A stretch of DNA of 64,000 nucleotides from Ephydatia muelleri. Taxonomy: Eukaryota; Porifera; Demospongiae; Spongillida; Spongillidae. This document shows positions 11,101 to 22,282 of the stretch, piece by piece. Below the pieces are notes generated by a model, which made no database searches, was not told the origin of the DNA, and saw only the letters and a program-made list of their open reading frames with translations. The position numbers and the translations under genes are program-made. Within the stretch, counting starts at the first letter, position 1. Each line of letters starts with the position of its first letter. The stretch covers positions 7,906,924 through 7,970,923 of the forward strand of contig JABACO010000002.1 in assembly GCA_013339895.1 (NCBI GenBank). The letters are read 5' to 3'.

Positions 11101-13400
11101 CAAGCTTGACGAATTCAGGTTTGTTATTTCTTTGAGAAGAGTGGATGTTTAAAGCTTGTTGAATATGAATACGAATCCCTTCATGTGCAGGACAAGTTCG
11201 CTACTAGAGAAAGGCCAGCTATTCTGCAGTACACTGCCTGATCAGAAGAGCATCTTGGTAAGATACTCATTGACATGTAACACACAGAATCTGTTAGAGT
11301 TATACATGTCTCTTTTTCTGTATAAAGTATACATTTATGTCATCCAATCTTTTTATTATATTAAATCACATAGGATGGAATCCTTTATTCACACTACCAT
11401 ACATGTACACAGGTTTGAGCATAAAGGTCAGACAGCTCTTGACAACACCAAAGACAAGGTACGAATGCACAATGATGTCATCTTTGCTCAAAGCATTGTG
11501 ATTTATCCTGGGTGAGTAGTTTTTGCTGTGAAGGCTCTTTCATTGTATTCTAATCAGTGACGTAAAGGTTTCAGAAGTCATCAATTTAGATGAAGAGTTT
11601 GTTTAGGATGCAAGTACACGTACATATACCGGCACTGAAAGCGTAACTGTAAAAAGAATTTGTATACCGTAATTGAAGGCAATGGATTTAAATGGTTTCT
11701 TAAGGGTAAGGGATTATTTATCAAAATGAATTTATAGACATACATTGTGGACGTTAGACAAATACAAATTGTGTTATTCAAATCTAAAATACTTTGTATT
11801 TAACGAATGTTCTATAATGACGTACGGCAATATTTAATGATTTGGAGAATTTCTAAACTACACATTAACCTGAATTAAAGTATTAAATCTGCTACTGGGT
11901 TATGTCCAGTCAATTTATTATAACACGTCTTACTTCAGAAAACATTTTTCTGTAATTGCTTGTAGACTTGTATTTCTATTATTAATCAGGGCATAGGAAA
12001 TACACCAACAAAGTGAAAATATCAATTAACTATATCACATAAATTATTTATTTACAGTATGTGGAGTGCAATGTTTATACCCAATAATGATAAATAAATA
12101 TCGAAAGGTTGTTTCAAATTATCTGTTGTTTTTTTTTATTTTATTGACCTAAAACTACTCTGTAGCAGAATGCAAACACAACAAAGTACATACGTATGTA
12201 TTGTATACATGTATGTAGAGATTTTCATACTAGTAACTTACAGTGTACAGTGTATGCTTTACATTGCAATTCATTTGATAAATAATGAAACTGCTCTAAA
12301 CAATGTAGAGGTCAATATGTTTGTTAATAATCATATTCATTTAAGTGGTATGATTTTTTTTTTCAGCTGTCTTCTCATGTTGCTTAGTAGCATGTTAGGA
12401 TAGCTGAAGAAATGTGTTATGATAGTCAAACCACCTAATATACATGAATGTGATTATTGCCAAAACTAAGTTTCATGTACAGCCTGCTCTCCTCATAAGC
12501 ACACCACTTTATAAGCTCTTTCCCTCCTTATAAAGCTCAGGGGTGTGTACCTAAATTAATTCATAACCTGGGGGCAAAGGACAGTGTGTCTAGTCTTTTA
12601 CAGTTTGTGGGAGCATCTTTTCAGAGGAGGATTTTAGGCATCTAGTGTGTTTGCAGGACAAAATGCGGGCTAATGTGTTTGATGCATAAATAAATTAATA
12701 ATGTTATTGTAGGTACACCCAACATTCGTTACAAGCTCAAATTCCTTATAAGCTCAGGGAACAAACATGGAGCTGATAAAGGAGGGCAGACTGTATGCAT
12801 CAGAACCAAAATTTGTTTTCATATACCCTAAGTTAAATCTAACGTTCATAGCATCTTTGATTTTATCATTATTTGTATTGTGTTTGGGTTTATTTTATCA
12901 GGTTCCACCATTATAAATTGTTTTCTTTTCTTTTTCAATTAGTTTCTGTAGTGTTGCGTTACAATTTTATCTACGTAAAAATCATTCATCTTAAACATCT
13001 GACTGTAAGGCCTTTTCTGTATGTATGCCTCCTATGTTGAATAATGATTAGAATAATAATAACTGTAGGTGTATAATCCATGTTAATGTATTCTTGCTGT
13101 GTTGTATATGAATTTAAACATGTGTAATTTATTATTTACTATTAAATCACATAGGATGGAAGTACAATATGGAGTGAGGACATGACATCCTTTATTCACA
13201 CTATCGTACATGTACACAGGTTTGAACCATGCAGAAAGGTCAGACAGCTCCTGACTGGGAGTGACAAGTGTGTCATTGTGATTGTGCAAGAGCTCTCCAA
13301 ATGTCAACACCAAAGACAAGGTATGAATGCACAATGATGTCATCTTTGCTCCAAGCATTGTGATTTCTGGGTGAGTAGGTCTTGCTGTGAAAGCTCTTTT
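11101..13400 (+). repeat. First unit of a tandem-duplicated spacer, with ankyrin-exon remnants
   Basis: Bases ~11860-13083 are repeated at ~14280-15484, about 2.4 kb apart. Unit boundaries carry degraded ankyrin-type exons at ~11409-11458 (GQTALDNTKDK, internally deleted) and ~13207-13320 (frameshifted). A possible small exon at 11190-11260 (TSSLLEKGQLFCS) ends at a GTAAGA donor but has no clear identity. Confidence 0.45.
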
Positions 13401-15490
13401 ATTGTATTCTAATCAGTGACGTAAAGGTTACCTTCACTGAAAGCGTAACTGTTAAAAGAATTCTACACTGGGTTTTTTAATACTGGGTTTTTTAATACTG
13501 GGTTTTTGCAATTGAAGGCAATGGATTTAAATGGTTTCTTAATGGATTATTAATCAAAATTAATTTATAGACATACATTGTGGACGTTAGGCAAATACAA
13601 ACTGTTATTCCAATCTAAAATACTTTGTAATTAATGAATGTGCTATTATAATGTACGGCAACATTTAATGAAATGGTGTATTAAATCTGCTACTGGGTAA
13701 TTTTAATACCCAATGAAATAGTGATTTTTCTTTATTTGATTTTAGACTTGTATTAATATTATTTATTGGGGCATAGGAAATCAAAGTGTAAATTAATCAT
13801 TTCTGATTTTAGATTTTAATACTTTAATTCAGGTTAATGGATGTTGAATATTATGTGTGTATAAAAATTAATTGACTTTTAGAGTCAATATTATTTTTGC
13901 CAATAATCATATTCAGTTAAATGGTATGATTTTTCAGCTGTCTGAACATGTTGCTTAGTAACATGTCATAAACGTGTTATGATTGTCAAACCACCTACAT
14001 ATAAATGAATCTGATTATTGGCAATACTTGTATATATGAAACAAAAATCTCACATCAATGGTTAAATTACAAGATTACTCCAAAGTACTGTATGTATACT
14101 GGGTGTTCGCAAATGAAGGCAGCAGTTTTAAATGACTATGATTTCTGAATCAGATTATTACTCAAAATGAATTTATGGACAAACATGGTGGAAGTTAGGC
14201 AAATGCAAACTTTGTATTTCAAATCTTTGTAACTAGCGAATGTGGTTTAATAATGTACGGCAACATTTAATGAATTGGAGAATGTCATTAACCTGAATTA
14301 AAGTATTAAATCTGCTACTGGGTTATGTCCAGTCAATTTATTAAAACACGTAGTGCTTCAGAAAACATTTTTCTGTAATTTCTTGTAGACTTGTATTTCT
14401 ATTATTAATCAGGGCATAGGAAATATACCAACAAAGTGAATAAGTCAATAAATATCAATCAACTATTTCACATAAATATAGAAAGGTTGTTTTAAATCTG
14501 AAGCCTTACCTGTTGTTTTTTTATTTATTGACCTAAAGCTACTCTGTAGCAGAATGCAAACACACCAAAGTACACATGTATGTATTCAATGCATGTTTGT
14601 AGAGATAGTAGCTTACAGTGTACAGTGTATGCTTTATCTTTACATGTACATTGCAATTCATTTGATAATTAATTAAACTCCTCTGAACAATGAAGGGGTC
14701 AATTTTATTAATCATATTCATTTAAGTGGCATGATTTTTTGCAGCTGTCTTCACATGTTGCTGTCTTCACATGTTGCTTAGTAACATGTTAGGGTAGCTG
14801 AAGAAATGTGTTATGATAGTCAAACCACCTAATATACATGAATGTGATTATTGCCAAAACTAAGTTTCATGTACAGTCTGCCCTCCTTATAAGCACACCA
14901 CTTTATAAGCTCGTTCCCTCCTTATAAGCTCAGGGGTGTTTACCTAAATTAATTCATAACCTGGGGCAAAGGACAATGTGTCTAGTCTTTTACAGTTTGT
15001 GGGAGCATCTTTTCAGAGGAGGATTTTAGGCATCTAGTGTGTTTGCAGGACAAAATGCAGTGTAATGTGTTTGACGCGTAATTAAATTAATAATGTTATT
15101 GTAGGTACACCCAAAAAAACAACATTCGTTACAAGATCAAATTCCTTATAAGCTCAGGGAACAAACATGGAGCTGATAAAGGAGGGCAGACCGTATGCAT
15201 CAGAACCAAAATTATTTTTCATATACCTTAAGTTAAATCTAACATTCATAGCATCTTTGATTTTGTCATCATTTTTATTGTGTTTGGGTTTATTTTATCA
15301 GGTTCCACCATTATAAATTGTTTTTATTTCTTTTTCGATAAGTTTCTGTAGTATTGCGTTACAATTTTATCTACGTAAAAATCATTCATCTTAAACGTCT
15401 GACTGTAAGGCCTCTTCTGTATGTATGCCTCCTATGTTGAATAATGATTAGAATAATAATAACTGTAGGTGTATAATCCATGTTCATGTT
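13401..15490 (+). repeat. Second unit of the tandem-duplicated spacer
   Basis: It contains the second copy of the block at ~14280-15484, with matched sentences such as CTCCTTATAAGCACACCAC at both ~12490 and ~14882. Small local repeats of ACTGGGTTTTTTAAT occur at ~13467-13503. No intact gene. Confidence 0.5.
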
Positions 15491-17300
15491 CCACGGCTGT
15501 TAAGCTCCGTAGAAACATTGGACATTTACTACGCGCGCGCCGCGTTATAAGAAATATTGAAATGCCCCTTAACAACAGACCTAGTTACCGACAAATCTTC
15601 ACCCTGTTACAGCATTTTGAATAGAAGCCCTGGGTTTTTTAAGTTCCATCATGCCAGGCCATAGTGATGTAATATTTATTTTATTTTTTGGTAGATGCAT
15701 CGCAGCGGTTATTTATGCTCTTTCCAAACCACTAATCATCCTGTATTACGAAGCGTGCAGTTTTGTCGAATAAGACAACTACAAATTTTTACAATACAAT
15801 CAATTTGGATACTGATGGCAGGATTCATGTGTTCAGAGGGGTTTTTTTCTCTTTGTATTACATTATCGTAAGCATCAGGTACAAGAAGCGCGGTTGATAC
15901 GAGTGTGCCGGCTACTTCATACGTTAACTTGGTTTGCGTCGCATTATCTCTGGCCTTGCAGCAACATACCTTTCCTATACAGATTTAAAAACCATTACAT
16001 CCTTATCATAGAAAGGGAATGCCTAACTAAAATTTGCTTGCAAAGCAGACTCTATACTTGATAGTGGTGCACTTTCTGGCTGGAGAAGAATTCCTTCAAT
16101 AGCACTTTCAATGGGCAAATAACTACAGCCACTATTCAAATGGAGTTCATAATGACCAAGCTCCAATGGTCATGCACAATTCATACAATTCACACTTATT
16201 TTTCTTAGAGCATCCTGTACAAAGTTGCTTGCTGGCCATACCATAGAGCCACTTAGAGGTTGTTCATAACAGCCAGGACTGAAAGTGTTCCAGAGGTTTT
16301 CAACCACAAGTAACAAAACTGGAAGCATACTACTGCACCACAGTTAATTAGTTCTACTAGACTGTTAAGAAGCATAATGGACATTTTGCATTCACTTTGA
16401 TAACTGTTTATCCAATGCTGTGGGCATAATAGAAGTGTATGGAACAAGTGGATAAGGTGCAATACACTCCAGGTGGCTGATAACAGTGTTGATATCTTTA
16501 ATTGATGGTCTTCCAGATCCAGCTTTCCTCTTTGGCCTTCCACCCTATTGAATTGATTTCACATGCTCACAAGTACTGCACCTGTCTTCCAAGTGTGGTC
16601 CCCAACCACTGAACATAACTATGTACAACAGTATGGCATAGCTTGCAAAAATTTGATAGATGGACAGTATCCATGCAGGTAATTGGCAATGTTGATCTCT
16701 GCTGAGCTCAGATGAAATTCTGAACACTTGTAAACCGGTTCTCTGTTGCGTTGAGATCTAGAATATCGTCCACAAACTCGACATAGCCTGTTTAGATACT
16801 CTTGATGTTGTTCCGTACTTGTAATTTTTACTCTGAAACAATAGGAAGTGCAGAAACCCGACTTTCTGACGTACGATCGCACGTCTTTGCAAATGCACAA
16901 CGGGCGAGGAAAAAACCCTCTGTTCACCAAACCTTCACAGAATTACTATGATACAATTGCTGTATAGGAAAGTATTAATTGTATACTTGGGAAAACTGCA
17001 GGTTACTTCCAAGACAAATTACTTTGATAGCGGTACGACGAATTCTCTAAAATCACGATTGTTTATCACGTGCGCACACGCAACGTAATAGTAATTCTTA
17101 AATGCGTATACGTGCAGCTAGTTTCGGTAGTGTGTGAGTTGTGCAGAATGCTATGTTTTAAACTAGTCTACTCTGTTAGATGCCCCTAAAAGTGGGCGAC
17201 AAAGTTGTTATTCGGTTGCTATGATAGTTGCTAGGCTAGTGATCAGATATTCCGCAAACATCTATTTAGCCGCAATATGCATGAGGCCAAACAGCCGTGG
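15491..17300 (-). mobile_element. 1.8-kb inverted-repeat DNA transposon with Cys-rich ORF remnant
   Basis: Left end CCACGGCTGTT and right end AACAGCCGTGG form an 11-bp terminal inverted repeat. The flanks are TTCATGTT and TTCATGTA, an 8-bp near-perfect target duplication. The tandem duplicate at ~13079-13085 shows the uninterrupted site. On the minus strand, 16253-16930 contains broken frames with LCRVCG, WGPHLEDRCSTCEHV and GGRPKRKAGSGRPS. These are paired Cys/His motifs like those of transposon-encoded zinc-finger proteins. The superfamily is not assigned; an 8-bp duplication is typical of hAT and P elements. Confidence 0.65.
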
Positions 17301-17372
17301 TTCATGTATTCTTGCTGTGTTGTATATGAATTTAAATATCTGTAATTTTTATAATTTATAAGTTGTATTATT

Positions 17373-17616
17373 TGGGACAGTTTCCGCAAAAATTGCCCCA
17401 CCGTTAAAATGTTATAAAAATGCATCGCGTTTGAATCGCTATAACTTCCCAACGGATAACGCTATCGACTTCCTATTTTCAACACTTCATACTACACCAT
17501 TTCACTATGAAGTGTTGAAAATAGGAAGTCGATAGCTGGGAAGTTATAGCGATTCAAACGCGATGCATTTTTATAACATTTTAACCGTTGGGGCAATTTT
17601 CGCGGAAACTGTCCCA
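17373..17616. repeat. 244-bp hairpin MITE
   Basis: Arms of about 110 bp, starting TGGGACAGTTTCCGC and ending GCGGAAACTGTCCCA, fold almost perfectly around the centre CACCATTTCAC. A second, more worn copy sits at 36410-36629 and an end fragment near 53905-53935. The target duplication is too short to define. Confidence 0.8.
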
Positions 17617-17711
17617 TTAACTATTATTTATTATTTATTTTAAACCACATAGGATGGAAGTGCAATATGGAGTTAGGACATGACATCCTTTATTTCACAT
17701 TACCATCACAG

Positions 17712-17825
17712 GTTTGAACCATGCAGAAAAGTCAGACAGCTCTTGACAGGGCCAGTGACAAGGGTGTCATTGTGATTGTGCAAGAGCTTCTCAAGTTCAC
17801 TCCAAATGTCAACACCAAAGACAAG
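17712..17825 (+). CDS. Ankyrin-repeat exon (best-preserved copy of the spacer)
   Basis: Encodes QTALDRASDKGVIVIVQELL then PNVNTKDK, the helix-helix pattern of an ankyrin repeat, ending AAG|GTATGA. The frame upstream of QTALD meets TGA at 17714, so it starts either from ATG at 17721 or from a degraded acceptor. Related copies lie at ~11409, ~13207 and 51338. The rest of the gene is uncertain. Confidence 0.45.
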
Positions 17826-19170
17826 GTATGAATGCACAATGATGTCATCTTTGCTCCAAGAATTGTAATTTATCCTGGGTGAGTAGTTTTTGCTGTGAAA
17901 GCTCTATCATTGTATTCTAATCAGTTTTCAGAAGGCATCAATTAAAGAGTTTCTTTAGGTTGTAAAGTACTTCACTGAAAGCGTAACTGTAAAAAGAATT
18001 CTACACAGGTTTTTTTATACCGGGTTTTTGCAATTGAAGGCAATGGATTTATATGGTTTTTTAAACGGTTATTAATCAAAATGAATTTAGACATACATTG
18101 TGGATGTTAGGCAAATGCAAACTGTGTTATTCATATCTACAATACTTTGTAATTAACGAATCTGATATAATAATGTGCGGCAACATTTAATGAATTGGAG
18201 AATTTCTAAACTACGAGTTAAAGTATTAAATCTGCTACTGGGTTATGTCCAGTCAATTTATAAAAAATATTTAGTGCTTCAGATTTGAAATTTAAATCAA
18301 ACTAGAAGACACTAACAATTACAATGCTTAAAATGGACTTTTAATAGCTCATTATAACGTAATTTTAATACTCAATAAAATGGTGATTTTTCTTTATTTG
18401 ATTTTAGACTTGTATTAATATTATTTATTGGGGCATAGGAAATCAAAGTGTAAATGAATAATTTATGAGACCTAGTTGAATATCTAGAGACATTGAAACA
18501 CTTATTAAAAGAAATTACATGTGCTCAGTGATACCCATTAAACTTGTAATGAACTTTATATTAATATTATTAACTAAGAACAAATTAATTCATCTCATGC
18601 AGACAAGCCTGCACTAAGTGTTTTTTATAAATTGACCGGACTTTACCCAGTGGCAGTTTTAATACTTTAATTCATGTTGAATATTATTGGTGTAATTAAT
18701 TGACCATTAGAGTCAATATTATTTTTGCCAATAATCATATTCAGTTAAGTGGTATGATTTTTCAGCTTTAGATACATGTTGCTTAGTAACATGTCAAACG
18801 TGTTATGATAGTCTAACCACCTACATATAAATGAATCTGATTATTGGCAATACTTGTATATATGAAACAAAAATCTCATGTCAATGGTTAAATTACAAGA
18901 TCACTCCAAAGTACACCAGGTGTTCGCAAATGAAGGCAGCAGTTTTAAATGACTATGATTTCTGAATCAGATTATTACTCAAAATGAATTTATGGACAAA
19001 CATTATAATAATAATTTTTTGTTCTTATGTTCAGTGTTACAATTTTATCAAGGTAAAAATAATTTGTATTTTGAACTTAAACATCTGTAAGTTGTATCAA
19101 TCATAACCATATAATTTTCTGTACAAGTGTATGTAAACTTTACTGTTCACTACACTAACATTGCAGTAAT
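17826..19170 (+). other. Spacer with diverged repeats
   Basis: Shares blocks with ~13380-14160 (for example GTAACTGTAAAAAGAATT and AATGAAGGCAGCAGTTT). No coding exon seen. It ends at the retrotransposon. Confidence 0.4.
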
Positions 19171-19340
19171 GTACATTTTCTGATCTTCCACGTCAATGTG
19201 CATTCCCTGAACCCGTAGTCCAGTCACGACCCTCGAATGCTTCATCCCCACTATCTGGGTGCCTCCCAGAGCCTCATCTAGTCAGCACTCACAGGAAGCA
19301 GTGTATAGTTGATGGATGCCAGGAGTTCATTGCACCAACT

Positions 19341-21233
19341 ATGTGGCGAAGTCACATGAACCTCCACGCTAAAGGGGTTTTTCCTGGTGAAGTACCTACC
19401 TGGTGGTTACAGGAGCAGAACCTTACTGTCTGCACAAACTGTTTCTGCCTTGTAGCAGTGTCCCGTTTTACATCTCATTTGGATAAGTGCTCCACGATTG
19501 TTGTTTCAGGTTGTCGTAGTTTCCCTCATAACTCCCTAGGTGTCTCATGTCCTTCCGAAAATCCTCTCCCTGCACTTCCTTCATGGGAGGAGGTATGCGA
19601 ACTACAATGTCCAACAATCCGCTACATTCCACACAAGGCCAGGCCGGCAGTTGCACGTGTCCTGTCTGATGTCCTGAGGTCAATCTGCTTTGAGAACTCA
19701 GAGGAGGCATGGTTGAAACTTTTTATGCTCCCCAAATGTGTGCTGCGAGCTTCTAAGCGGGGTGGGCGCCACTGCAAGCATCCATCAATAGAGCAGCTAT
19801 GCGGCTTGTGGTCTCAAGGGGACATTGGCGGCATATGGAATAGAATTAAAAGGCGTCCTGTCATCCCTCCTCACAAACAAAATTCTCCAATAGACGTATC
19901 CAAAAAGAAGATCTCTTCAGCTATAGGTCTGGGTAGAGAGGGGTTATTAGGGAAAGCTTGTCAGGCCCTGGTTTCTCCAGGCATAGCTCCTAATACCCAA
20001 GAGGTTTGGAATTCACTTCAACAGAAACACCCTAAGGGAGCTCAGCCTTCTCTACCTATATCTTCCAGTCCTCCTGTCACTCATGTGTTGCCACAGGACT
20101 TTAACATCTTATCAGTTCTTCATTCATTTCCCAAGGGTACAGCATGTGGGCCATCAGGGCTTCGCATTCAGCATCTACTTGATTCTGCTCAAATCCATCT
20201 ATCAGTTCCTCTCTGCTCCTCTTTGCGTGGTGTAGTAGACATCCTGGCCAGTGGCAGAGCTCCAATTTCAGTATCAAAGTTTCTGGCTGGTGGATCTCTC
20301 ACTGCATTGGTGAAGAACAAGGAGGGTCGCCCATTGGATATTCGCCCTATTGCAGTTGGAGAGGCCTTGAGACGCTTAACAGGTAAGTGTCTTTGTATCA
20401 TCACTAAGCCCAAAGCCACCGATTTCGTTGCTCCGTTGCAATACGGAGTCGCATGCACAGCTGGGGCAGAAAAGGTCATTCATGGGGTTAGGAGCTGCAT
20501 CAAGGAGCATTGGATAGATGATAATTTTACTGTCTGTAAGGTGGATATGTCCAATGCATTTAACTGTGTGTCTCGTCAGGCTCTCCTGGAGGAATGTGCA
20601 GTCCATTTCCCAGAACTTCTTCCCTGGGTAGGATGGTGCTATGGCTCACAACCAACTTTATGGCACCCGCTTGGACAGTTGAGTTTGGAGGTTGGTGTCC
20701 AGCAAGGGGATCCGCTGGGTCCACTTCTCTTTTCCTTAGTTCTACACAAGGTTGTGTCATGTATCGCACAGGACAGGGAGTGTCTGCCTCTACTTTTTAA
20801 CGGTTGGTACCTGGATGATGGGGTTTTGTTGGGGCACTCACAAGCGGTTAATCGGGCTTTGACTCTCATTCAAAAGATGGGTCCATCTTTGGGGCTTTTC
20901 GTCAATGTATCTAAATGTGAGTTGTTTGGATGTGGAGACCTGTCTTCTTTTCCTCCTGAGATGAAGGTGTCACGAGTACCCAACCTTGTGATTCTGGGTG
21001 CTCCAATTGGGGATCTCATTTTTTGTGCTAAGTTCGTGGCGCAAAAACGAGCTGATGCAGCAGTACTTTTATCCCAGTTGGCAGAAGTAGGAGCGGAGGA
21101 TCCTCAGGTAGCTTTCCTTCTGTTACGGCAGTGTGCGGCATTCTGCAAGTTAGTCCATTTGGCTCGCTCCGCACCTCCTTCACACATTGCAGAGGGCTTG
21201 GCGCTGTTTGACAAGGACGTACGCCAATGCTGA
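19341..21233 (+). pseudogene. Retrotransposon reverse transcriptase ORF (630 aa open part)
   Basis: It carries the N-terminal C2H2 finger remnants and the full reverse transcriptase palm. The active-site box is YLDD rather than the commoner YADD/FADD. The reading frame leaves homology at VRQC and continues one base out of phase. RNA-dependent DNA polymerase function is inferred from the motifs. The protein as written would lack the endonuclease. Confidence 0.8.
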
Positions 21234-22128
21234 ATGCACAGCTGTAGATGCTGCTGATGTGGAGTGGATGCAAGCACAGCTTAGCCTTAGTAGGGGTGGG
21301 CTTGGCCTCCGTAGCTTGTCATCCCATTGTGCTGCAGCATACCTTGCCTCCATCAGCAGTTCTGGCTGTGACAAGTGGAATCTTTTAGTGGAGCCAATCG
21401 AACTCTTTAATGGGTTAGTACCAGCGGAGGATGCAATAACTCAGGAAACATTAGCCACCTCTAACATGCGCCAGCACTCCCTGTTCGGAAAAATTGACAA
21501 CCAGCAGTTTCGGCAGCTGTTTCACATCTCTTCTCCTGCCAATAGAGCTCGCTTGCTATCAATTTCATCTCGTCATGCTGCTTCATGGCTTACTGTTGTC
21601 CCCTCCCCAGGCCTTAACTTGCATTTGGAGCCAAATGAATTCCAGATTGCTGTGAAGTGGTGGTTAGGAATGGATGTTTCGTTTGGTTCTTGCTGTCCTC
21701 ACTGCCCTGACCACAGGCTGGACCCGCTGGGTCACCATGCACTGACGTGCAAACACGGGGGGGATGTACATGTAGTCTTACGTCACAACAGCCTACGGGA
21801 TGTTTTTGTGGAGTTTTGCCACAGTGCCTGTCTAGGTGGTCAGGTAGAAGTGGGAAGTGGTCAAGGTCATGACAGGCTTAACTCTCGTCCTGCAGACGTT
21901 TTGGTTAAAAACTGGCACCTTGGCAAACCTGCTGCATTTGACCTCACCATCACTTCTCCGCTTAATCCAACCACTTTGACGGAAGCGGGAGTGAAGTGTG
22001 GGTCATCTGCTCAGGTTGCCGAGGTTAGGAAGCATGCTGCTAATGATGGGAAATGTAAGGAGCTGGGGTGGGTATGTATTCCACTAGCAGTGGAGTCGTA
22101 TGGATGCTGGGGCATGAAATCCCAGTAA
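21187..22128 (+). pseudogene. Retrotransposon endonuclease ORF (313 aa)
   Basis: Starts in the overlap. The homologous part begins AECTAVDAADVEWMQAQLSL, then the Cys/His cluster (CCPHC...HHALTC) and an RPAD...AFDLTITSPL nuclease core, then KHAANDGKCKELGWV. Truncated fragments of the same C terminus occur at 29820-30490 and 47829-48400, so the family has been active here more than once. Confidence 0.75.
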
Positions 22129-22282
22129 TCTTTTAAACGTCTGGCGGCTCGTCTAGCAATCCAAATGGGATGCAGCAGATCGCAGGCTACTACCACATTA
22201 TACCAGAGGCTGAGCCTTTCCCTCGTGAGAGCTAACGCATTGCTCTCCCGTGCAAGGGTTCATTTGGAGGAGGGGGGTTGAG

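Larger units (their letters stand above)
19171..22282 (+). mobile_element. Non-LTR retrotransposon with zinc finger, reverse transcriptase and restriction-like endonuclease
   Basis: The frame is open from the TAA near 19168. Order of motifs: C2H2-type CIVDGC...MWRSHMNLH; reverse transcriptase with GPSGLRIQHL, DIRPIAVGEALRRL, KVDMSNAFN, GVQQGDPLGPLLF and the catalytic box WYLDDG; then a +1 shift near 21231 into 21187-22128. That frame holds CCPHCPDHRLDPLGHHALTC and RPADVLV...AAFDLTITSPL. The last two fit a zinc knuckle plus PD-(D/E)XK endonuclease, as in R2-like elements. A TAA at 22126-22128 precedes a further in-frame tail (RLAARLAIQM, to ~22282). It is a decayed recent copy; a (TAA)n-like tract at ~22382-22397 may be the 3' tail. 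Confidence 0.8.

Noticed and set aside
21187..21233. Programmed frameshift in the retrotransposon
   Set aside because: A further in-frame TAA at 22126-22128 shows general decay, and no slippery site is evident, so a random indel is simpler.
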